Shown here one piece after another: positions 57,902 to 64,000 of a DNA stretch of 64,000 bases. This stretch comes from Oscillospiraceae bacterium (lineage in GTDB: Bacteria; Bacillota; Clostridia; Oscillospirales; Oscillospiraceae): positions 1 to 64,000 of the forward strand of contig JAFTXW010000007.1 in assembly GCA_017461445.1 (NCBI GenBank). Reading direction: 5' to 3'. The notes beneath the pieces were generated by a model that ran no database searches, was not told where the DNA came from, and worked only from the letters and a program-made list of their open reading frames with translations. Numbering within the stretch: the first letter of the stretch is position 1; each line of letters starts with the position of its first letter. Made by a program: the position numbers and the translations under genes.

Positions 57902-60900
57902 ATGGTTTATCGCATTTTTGTAGAAAAAAAGGTAGGTCTGGACAATGAGGCCCGGGCACTGCTGAGCGATGCCCGGAATCTGCTGGGCATTGAAAATCTG
58001 GAAAACGTCCGGCTTTTCAACCGCTATGATGTGGAAAATATCACCGAAGAACTGTTCGGCTACGCGGTGAAAACCGTGTTCTCCGAGCCCCAGCTGGATA
58101 CCGCCACCGCAGAGATCGATCTGCCCGGCGCGGCTGTGTTCGCTGTGGAGCCCCTGCCCGGTCAGTTTGATCAGCGGGCCGACTCTGCCGCCCAGTGCAT
58201 CCAGATCATCTCCCAAGGTGACCGCCCCACCATCCGCAGTGCCAAGGTTTACGGCCTGTACGGTGCCCTGACCGATGCTGACCTGGCTGCCATCAAGAAA
58301 CACGTGATCAACGCCGTGGAGAGCCGGGAAGCCGCTCTGGAAAAGCCCGAAACGCTGGCTGTGCAGTACGCCGCCCCTGAGACCGTTGCTACCGTCACCG
58401 GCTTTACCGCCATGGACGACAAGGCCCTCTCTGCGCTGCTGGACAGCCTGGGCCTTGCCATGGACTTAGACGACCTGAAATTCCTGCAAAACTACTTCCG
58501 TGACGAGGAAGGCCGGGATCCCACCATCACCGAAATTCGTGTGGTGGACACCTACTGGTCCGACCACTGCCGCCATACCACCTTCTCCACCCATCTGGAT
58601 AATATCCGAATTGATGATATTGCCGTTCAGAAGGCTTATGAGCAGTACCTGGCTGCCCGTGTGGAGGTCTACGGCGAGGAGAAGGCCGCTGCCCGGCCCC
58701 AGACCCTGATGGACATTGCCACCATCGGTGCCAAGACCCTGAAAAAGCGGGGCCTGCTCCCCGAGCTGGACGAGAGCGAGGAGATCAACGCCTGCTCCAT
58801 CCATGTGACGGCCACTGTCAACGGCGAGGATCAGGACTGGCTGCTGATGTTCAAGAACGAGACCCACAACCATCCCACCGAAATCGAGCCCTTCGGCGGC
58901 GCAGCCACCTGTATCGGCGGCTGTATCCGTGACCCCCTGTCCGGCCGTGCCTATGTCCACCAGGCCATGCGCGTCACCGGCGCAGGCGACCCCCGGAAGG
59001 CCCTGAAGGATACCCTCCCCGGCAAGCTGCCCCAGCGGAAGCTCTGCCAGACTGCCGCCGCAGGCTATTCCTCCTACGGCAACCAGATCGGCCTGGCTAC
59101 CGGCCATGTTGCCGAGCTGTACCACGAGGGCTATGTTGCCAAGCGTCTGGAATGCGGCGCGGTGGTTGCTGCCGCTCCTGCCTACAATGTCCGTCGGGAG
59201 CGTCCCGCCCCCGGTGATGTGATCGTCCTGCTGGGCGGCCGTACTGGCCGTGACGGCATCGGCGGTGCTACCGGCTCCTCCAAGAGCCACAATATGAAGT
59301 CTCTCACCACCATGGCCTCCGAGGTTCAGAAGGGCAACGCCCCCGAGGAGCGGAAGATCCAGCGGCTGTTCCGCAACGCGGAGGTCACCCGGCTCATCAA
59401 GCGGTGCAACGACTTCGGCGCAGGCGGTGTGTCCGTCGCCATCGGCGAACTGGCTGACGGCCTGCGGATCGACCTGGATGCTGTCCGCAAAAAGTACGAC
59501 GGCCTGGACGGCACCGAGCTGGCCATCTCCGAATCTCAGGAGCGTATGGCAGTCGTTGTTGCCGCCGAGGACGCGGACAAGTTCATCGCCTATGCCCAGG
59601 CGGAAAATCTGGAAGCCTACCGGGTGGCAGTGGTCACCGAGGAAGCCCGGATGGTCATGACCTGGAAGGGTAACACCATCGCCAACCTGAGCCGCGCTTT
59701 CCTGGATACCAACGGCGCGGTGAAGCACACCAGCGTCAATGTGAAGGATTCCGACCGCCCAATGGGTGTGATCGTGGAGAGCAGCCTGCGGGAAATCGCC
59801 TCTGACCTGAAATTCGCCTCCCAGCGGGGCCTTGTGGAGCGGTTCGATGCTACCATCGGCGCGGGCTCCCTGCTGATGCCCTTCGGCGGCAAGCTGCAGC
59901 GGACCCCCACCCAGGCAATGGCAGCGGTACTGCCCGTTCTGCCCGGTCAGACCACCGACCAGGGCAGCGTCATGGCCTGGGGCTGTGACCCCGACCTGCT
60001 CAGTGCCGCCCCCTACACCGGCGCAAAGGCCAGCGTTATTTCCTCTGTGGCAAAGATCGTTGCCGCAGGCGCGGACTATAAGAAGACCTACCTGACCCTC
60101 CAGGAGTTCTTTGAGAAGCTCCGCAATGAACCCGACCGCTGGGGCAAGCCTTTCCAGGCACTGCTGGGTGCCCTGGATGCCCAGCTGGGCCTGAACGCCG
60201 CTGCCATCGGCGGCAAGGATTCCATGTCCGGTACCTTCCTGGATAAGGACGTTCCCCCCACCCTGATTTCCTTCGCCATCGCCCCCATTAAGTCCGGCGA
60301 GGTCATCACCAACGAATTCAAGGAAGCGGGCCACCCCGTTTACAAGTTTGGCGGCTACAGCCTGGGTAACTACACCGGCTGGAAGCAGTGCTGGGAGCGG
60401 TTCCACGCCCTGTGCCAGGCCGGCAAGGTCAAGGCTGCTTGGGCTGTGGACGGCGGCGGTATCGCCGAGGCTGTTATGAAGATGTCCTTCGGCAACGGCA
60501 TCGGCTTCAAGTCCAACCCCGACGCGGGTCTGCTTTACGGCCCCGGCTACGGCAATATCATCGCCGAGCTGACCGAGGAGATCGAGGGCTTTGAACTGAT
60601 CGGCTGGACCACCGATGACGGCACCATCACCTATGGCAGCAGCGATTCCGCTTCCATTGAGGAGCTGTACGCCCTGAATACTGCCGTTCTGGAGGATGTG
60701 TACCCCACCAAGGCAGGCGTTCAGAAGCAGGAGATACCCACCTTCTCCTTCGAGGGCAAGGGCAATGCCGCTCCCGCTGTGAAGGTGGCAAAGCCCAAGG
60801 TGCTGATCCCCGTGTTCCCCGGCACCAACTGCGAGTACGACTCCGCCCGGGCGGTCATGCAGGCCGGAGCCGAGGCTGACATCCTGGTCATCCGTAACCT

Positions 60901-61588
60901 GACCGCCGACGATGTGGCCCGCAGCGTGGAGGAAGCCGCGAAGAAGATCGCGGACAGCCAGATGATTTTCATCCCCGGCGGCTTCTCCGGCGGCGACGAG
61001 CCTGACGGCTCCGCCAAGTTCATCACCGCCTTCTTCCGCAATCCTGCCATCAAGGAACAGGTGACCAAGCTGCTGGACGACCGGGATGGCCTGATGTGCG
61101 GCATCTGCAACGGCTTCCAGGCTCTCATTAAGCTGGGTCTGGTGCCCTACGGCAAGATCATCGACACCGATGAGACCTGCCCCACCCTGACCTTCAATAC
61201 CATCTCCCGGCACCAGAGCCGCATCGTCCATACCCGCATCGCCTCCAATAAGTCCCCCTGGCTGAGCCTGATGAATGTGGGCGATATCGTGAATGTGCCC
61301 ATTTCCCACGGCGAAGGCCGCTTCTTCGCAAGCGAGGAGCTGGCAATGCAGCTGGCCGCCAACGGTCAGATCGCCACCCAGTATGTGGATCTGAACGGCA
61401 AGCCCACCATGGACACCGCCTTCAACCCCAATGGCTCCCTGTTCGCCATCGAGGGCATCACCTCTCCCGATGGCCGTGTCATCGGCAAGATGGGCCACAG
61501 CGAGCGTATCGGCAAGGGACTGTACAGGAACGTCCCCGGCGAATACGATATCCGTATGTTCGAAGCTGCTGTCAAGTATTTTAAATAA
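57902..61588 (+). CDS. purL: phosphoribosylformylglycinamidine synthase, single chain
   Basis: This 1228-residue FGAM synthase makes FGAM from FGAR, glutamine and ATP. It is the long form. The PurS-like N-terminal part (residues ~1-155) is followed by the PurL synthetase core with 'TYWSDHCRHTTFSTHLDNI' (His motif), 'MFKNETHNHPTEIEPFGGAA' and a second half-repeat with 'AAIGGKDSMSGTF'. A C-terminal PurQ glutaminase follows: 'PVFPGTNCEYDSARAV', nucleophile Cys in 'GLMCGICNGFQALIKLG' (about residue 1068), and His/Glu in 'PISHGEGRFFAS'. No separate purS or purQ is needed. AGGAGG precedes the ATG. It is the last gene of the operon. Confidence 0.97.
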   Translation: MVYRIFVEKKVGLDNEARALLSDARNLLGIENLENVRLFNRYDVENITEELFGYAVKTVFSEPQLDTATAEIDLPGAAVFAVEPLPGQFDQRADSAAQCIQIISQGDRPTIRSAKVYGLYGALTDADLAAIKKHVINAVESREAALEKPETLAVQYAAPETVATVTGFTAMDDKALSALLDSLGLAMDLDDLKFLQNYFRDEEGRDPTITEIRVVDTYWSDHCRHTTFSTHLDNIRIDDIAVQKAYEQYLAARVEVYGEEKAAARPQTLMDIATIGAKTLKKRGLLPELDESEEINACSIHVTATVNGEDQDWLLMFKNETHNHPTEIEPFGGAATCIGGCIRDPLSGRAYVHQAMRVTGAGDPRKALKDTLPGKLPQRKLCQTAAAGYSSYGNQIGLATGHVAELYHEGYVAKRLECGAVVAAAPAYNVRRERPAPGDVIVLLGGRTGRDGIGGATGSSKSHNMKSLTTMASEVQKGNAPEERKIQRLFRNAEVTRLIKRCNDFGAGGVSVAIGELADGLRIDLDAVRKKYDGLDGTELAISESQERMAVVVAAEDADKFIAYAQAENLEAYRVAVVTEEARMVMTWKGNTIANLSRAFLDTNGAVKHTSVNVKDSDRPMGVIVESSLREIASDLKFASQRGLVERFDATIGAGSLLMPFGGKLQRTPTQAMAAVLPVLPGQTTDQGSVMAWGCDPDLLSAAPYTGAKASVISSVAKIVAAGADYKKTYLTLQEFFEKLRNEPDRWGKPFQALLGALDAQLGLNAAAIGGKDSMSGTFLDKDVPPTLISFAIAPIKSGEVITNEFKEAGHPVYKFGGYSLGNYTGWKQCWERFHALCQAGKVKAAWAVDGGGIAEAVMKMSFGNGIGFKSNPDAGLLYGPGYGNIIAELTEEIEGFELIGWTTDDGTITYGSSDSASIEELYALNTAVLEDVYPTKAGVQKQEIPTFSFEGKGNAAPAVKVAKPKVLIPVFPGTNCEYDSARAVMQAGAEADILVIRNLTADDVARSVEEAAKKIADSQMIFIPGGFSGGDEPDGSAKFITAFFRNPAIKEQVTKLLDDRDGLMCGICNGFQALIKLGLVPYGKIIDTDETCPTLTFNTISRHQSRIVHTRIASNKSPWLSLMNVGDIVNVPISHGEGRFFASEELAMQLAANGQIATQYVDLNGKPTMDTAFNPNGSLFAIEGITSPDGRVIGKMGHSERIGKGLYRNVPGEYDIRMFEAAVKYFK

Positions 61589-61594
61589 CGGTTT

Positions 61595-61637
61595 TGCCCC
61601 GAATGGCTGAATGCCATTCGGGGCATTGTCCTGTTTT
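61595..61637 (+). terminator. terminator of the purine operon
   Basis: TGCCCCGAATGGC-TGAAT-GCCATTCGGGGCA followed by TTGTCCTGTTTTT. Confidence 0.88.
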
Positions 61638-61654
61638 TAGGGATATTATCGTTT

Positions 61655-61797
61655 AGCTGCGAGCTGCTTTCGGCAGTTGCGCTCGGTTTGTTGCCGTGGC
61701 AGTGCCGAACCGAGCGGTACCCAGGAGGAGTAACGTCGACTGCCCAGCCATGCACGCATTAGCTGCGGGCCTAGCCCGCCAAACGACAATTTATCTT
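61655..61797. repeat. composite repeat upstream of aspS
   Basis: CGAACCGAGCGGTACCCA (61706-61723) is the inverse of the sequence at 52598. Further on, ACGCATTAGCTGCGGGCCTA then GCCC followed by AACGACAATTTATCT has a counterpart at 3063-3095, where the first part is inverted but the AACGACAATTTATCT flank is not. No gene is seen here. Confidence 0.65.
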
Positions 61798-61806
61798 CGT
61801 AGATGA

Positions 61807-61835
61807 TTGACTTTTCGTACAATTTGTGAGAGAAT
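61807..61835 (+). promoter_or_regulatory. aspS: promoter of aspS
   Basis: TTGACT - 17 bp - GAGAAT; the -10 is imperfect. Confidence 0.6.
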
Positions 61836-61875
61836 ATTTTGGTTAAATAATAGAAAACAAGAGAGGATTTTATCT

Positions 61876-63645
61876 ATGATGCAATCCAGAACACATAACT
61901 GCGGCGAGCTGCGTCTGGGCGACGCGGGCAAGGCCGTTACCATCGTCGGCTGGATGGAGAACCTCCGTGAGGTGGGCTCCAACTTTGGCTTCCTGGTGCT
62001 CCGGGACTACTACGGCACCACCCAGGTGGTCATTGAGACCGAGGAAATGATGAAGGCTGTCAAGGGTCTGAACAAGGAAACCACCCTGTCCGTTTCCGGC
62101 ACCGTCCGGGAGCGGGAGAGTAAGAACAGGAAGCTCCCCACCGGTGAGATCGAAGTGGTGCCCGAAAAGATCGAGGTGCTGGGCAAGTGCCGCCATAACC
62201 AGCTGCCCTTTGAGATCAACAAGTCCAAGGACGCTGATGAGAACACCCGCCTGAAGTACCGCTTCCTGGATCTGCGGAACCCCGCTGTCAAGTCTAACAT
62301 CATCCTGCGCTGCCAGGTGGTGGCCGAGCTGCGCCGCCTGATGACCGAGAAGGGCTTCCTGGAGATCACTACCCCCATTTTGACCGCCTCCAGCCCCGAG
62401 GGTGCCCGTGACTACCTGGTTCCCGCCCGGAACCACCCCGGCAAGTTCTACGCCCTGCCCCAAGCTCCCCAGCAGTTCAAGCAGCTGCTGATGACCGCAG
62501 GCTTCGACAAGTATTTCCAGATCGCCCCCTGCTTCCGTGACGAGGATGCCCGCGCCGACCGTACCCCCGGCGAGTTCTACCAGCTGGATATGGAAATGGC
62601 CTTCGCCACCCAGGAGGACGTGCTGAGCACCCTGGAGGACGTGCTGGTGCCCGTGTTCGAAAAGTACGGCAAGTATAAGCGGGTCTCCCAGGTTCCCTTC
62701 CGCCACATCCCCTTCAACGAGGCCATGGAGCGTTACGGCTCCGACAAGCCCGACCTGCGTATCGACCTGGAGATCACCGACATCACCGCTGAGGTCCAGG
62801 GCTGCGGCTTTGGCCCCTTCGAGGGCAACACCGTCAAGGCTGTGGCTGTGGATAACTTCACCCAGGCCCGTAAGTGGATCGACAAGCTGCTGGTGGACGT
62901 GGAAGTTCAGACCGGCAACAAGGCCTGCTGGGTCAAGGTGGACGAGAACGGCAACCTGACCGGCGGCGTTTCTAAGTTCCTGGCTGACTATAAGGATGTG
63001 CTGACCGCAAAGCTGAACCTGAAGCCCGGCTCCTTCGTCTGCATGGCCGCCGGCAAGAAGGCTGCCGCCCAGAAGACCGCCGGTGTCATCCGTACCCTGC
63101 TGGGCAAGCGGGTTCCCGGCCACTTCGACGAGGAGCAGTACGCCATCTGCTGGATCGTGGACTTCCCCATGTACGAGATGGGCGAGGAATCCGGCCAGCT
63201 GGAGTTCTGCCACAACCCCTTCTCCATGCCCCAGGGTGGCATGCAGGCTTTGCTGGATGCCGAGGGCGACACCGAGAAACTGCTGGCCATCAACGCCAAC
63301 CAGTATGACCTGGTCGTCAACGGCTACGAGTCCGCTTCCGGCGCTGTCCGGAACCACGATCCCGAGATCATGGTCAAGGCCTTCCAGATGGTTGGCCTGG
63401 GCGAAGAGGACGTGAAGGCCAAGTTCCCCGCCATGTACAACGCCTTTACCTACGGCGCGCCACCCCACGCAGGTGCCGCCCCCGGTGTTGACCGCCTGAT
63501 CATGCTGCTGACCGGCGAGGAGAGCATCCGGGAGGTCATCACCTTCCCCATGAACAAGAACGCCCAGGACCTGATGATGGGCGCACCCACCGCCGTGGAT
63601 CAGTCCCAGCTGGACACCGTCCACATCGCCCTGGTGGAAGAATAA
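61876..63645 (+). CDS. aspS: aspartyl-tRNA synthetase
   Basis: This 589-residue bacterial-type AspRS charges tRNA-Asp (or Asp and Asn in non-discriminating forms). The N-terminal OB-fold anticodon domain ('CGELRLGDAGKAVTIVGWME', then 'GSNFGFLVLRDYYGTTQVV') is followed by the class II core. Motif 2 is 'APCFRDEDARADRTPGEFYQ' and motif 3 'PPHAGAAPGVDRLIMLLTG'. The bacterial GAD insertion domain lies at ~290-420. ATG 61876 follows GAGAGGA by 8 bp; the longer frame covers the promoter. It is a single gene with terminator at 63657. Confidence 0.97.
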   Translation: MMQSRTHNCGELRLGDAGKAVTIVGWMENLREVGSNFGFLVLRDYYGTTQVVIETEEMMKAVKGLNKETTLSVSGTVRERESKNRKLPTGEIEVVPEKIEVLGKCRHNQLPFEINKSKDADENTRLKYRFLDLRNPAVKSNIILRCQVVAELRRLMTEKGFLEITTPILTASSPEGARDYLVPARNHPGKFYALPQAPQQFKQLLMTAGFDKYFQIAPCFRDEDARADRTPGEFYQLDMEMAFATQEDVLSTLEDVLVPVFEKYGKYKRVSQVPFRHIPFNEAMERYGSDKPDLRIDLEITDITAEVQGCGFGPFEGNTVKAVAVDNFTQARKWIDKLLVDVEVQTGNKACWVKVDENGNLTGGVSKFLADYKDVLTAKLNLKPGSFVCMAAGKKAAAQKTAGVIRTLLGKRVPGHFDEEQYAICWIVDFPMYEMGEESGQLEFCHNPFSMPQGGMQALLDAEGDTEKLLAINANQYDLVVNGYESASGAVRNHDPEIMVKAFQMVGLGEEDVKAKFPAMYNAFTYGAPPHAGAAPGVDRLIMLLTGEESIREVITFPMNKNAQDLMMGAPTAVDQSQLDTVHIALVEE

Positions 63646-63656
63646 GAGCTGCCAAT

Positions 63657-63687
63657 ACCGCGCCGGACACCCGGCGCGGTAATTTTG
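63657..63687 (+). terminator. terminator of aspS
   Basis: ACCGCGCCGG-ACAC-CCGGCGCGGT followed by AATTTTGT. Confidence 0.88.
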
Positions 63688-63698
63688 TACCTGTTTCC

Positions 63699-63844
63699 CG
63701 CGTAGGGGCGACCCTTGCGGTCGCCCAGTGATTTTGCAAAGCAAAATCACACCGCCGCAGGCGGTAAATGCCTTCCCCTTTGTGGAGGGTTTTGATGCGA
63801 TGCTGCGCATCGCACTGGGCGACCGCAAGGGTCGCCCCTACGCG
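63699..63844. repeat. 146-bp modular hairpin element, type B ends
   Basis: CGCGTAGGGGCGACCCTTGC-type ends, inverted. The interior modules are TGATTTTGC-AAA-GCAAAATCA, ACCGCC-GCA-GGCGGT, CCTTCCCC-TTTG-TGGAGGG (imperfect) and GCGATG-CTGCG-CATCGC. It lies between aspS and the sigma-factor gene. Confidence 0.93.
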
Positions 63845-63913
63845 CAAAGTTTTCAAGAATCTGCAACCAAATCAAAATTTTGTCGAGTATACAGGTAGAA
63901 AGGAGGCTCCCTC

Positions 63914-64000
63914 ATGGATGATGAACAGATCGTTTCCCTGTATTGGGCCCGCAGTGAGCAGGCCATCCGGGAAACGGAAACCAAATACGACCGCTACCTG
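63914..64000 (+). CDS. sigma-70 family RNA polymerase sigma factor, N-terminal fragment (cut by window edge)
   Basis: The first 29 codons ('MDDEQIVSLYWARSEQAIRE', continuing 'TETKYDRYL') match the opening of ECF-like sigma-70 factors common in Clostridia, where a YWxRSEQAIxETxxKY stretch leads into region 2. GAAAGGAGG lies 7 bp before the ATG, so the start is firm. Only the N-terminus is in the window, so the subgroup and any anti-sigma partner cannot be seen. Confidence 0.75.
   Translation, partial: MDDEQIVSLYWARSEQAIRETETKYDRYL

Overview
The window looks like chromosome from a moderately GC-rich, spore-forming gut Clostridia member, probably Oscillospiraceae-like. The evidence is a complete Spo0A gene with 0A boxes, strong AGGAGG ribosome-binding sites, TTG and GTG starts, a DUF1576 pair, CWB2 and class B sortase surface genes, stand-alone C1-folate genes (fhs, fchA, folD) and intergenic hairpin repeats of the kind common in that group. 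This placement is inference from gene content; no 16S gene or marker tree is available here.

Layout. 1-3.1 kb: the end of thrS, then a YdcF-like / M42 peptidase / zinc-ribbon operon. 3.1-7.2 kb (minus): an ECF S-component, a TM1266-type regulator with an attenuator-like leader, and two tandem DUF1576 membrane proteins. The second DUF1576 gene is preceded by a ZTP riboswitch plus terminator. 7.2-10.9 kb (minus): fhs-fchA-folD, the 10-formyl / methenyl / methylene-THF interconversion set. 11-17.4 kb (minus): a trigger-factor-like PPIase without the ribosome-binding domain, a GH2 glycosidase, a class B sortase and an LRR protein. 17.4-29 kb: a five-gene surface-protein operon (minus). Three exported proteins share a C-terminal domain ending in a G-[SE]-x-x-x-TIE strand, and they alternate with two paralogous membrane-anchored Ig-like proteins. 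A divergently encoded AgrC-like kinase (frameshifted) and a LytTR response regulator lie beside it. 29-39.6 kb: three tRNAs (Arg, Val, Gln), DivIVA-like, FliB, RodA/FtsW, SfsA, RsmF, MurA, an M18 peptidase and PepF. 39.6-49.4 kb: spo0A, an integrase remnant, a CWB2 protein with a toxin-44-like C-terminus, DUF1292, tcdA, divergent cysE/cysK, an MsmX/UgpC ATPase and an NSS transporter. 49.5-61.6 kb: a purine operon purE-C-F-M-N-O-(AICAR formyltransferase)-D-L behind a second ZTP riboswitch. 61.8-64 kb: aspS and the start of a sigma factor.

How it fits together. ZTP signals shortage of 10-formyl-THF. The window carries the enzymes that make 10-formyl-THF, the purine genes that consume it, and two ZTP riboswitches; one of these precedes a DUF1576 membrane protein and so ties that unknown family to C1/purine stress. 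The purine operon has two unusual features: the usual bifunctional PurH is split into an archaeal-type PurO cyclohydrolase and a stand-alone formyltransferase, and the PurF has Gly where the glutaminase nucleophile Cys should be.

Two kinds of non-coding structure recur. One is a family of ~140-bp elements whose ends are GTAGGGG-type hairpins and whose interiors are interchangeable mini-hairpins. The other is a set of intergenic inverted repeats whose arms are degenerate 7-bp tandem repeats. The strongest candidates for something undescribed are the modular hairpin elements, the surface operon, and the ZTP-riboswitch/DUF1576 link.
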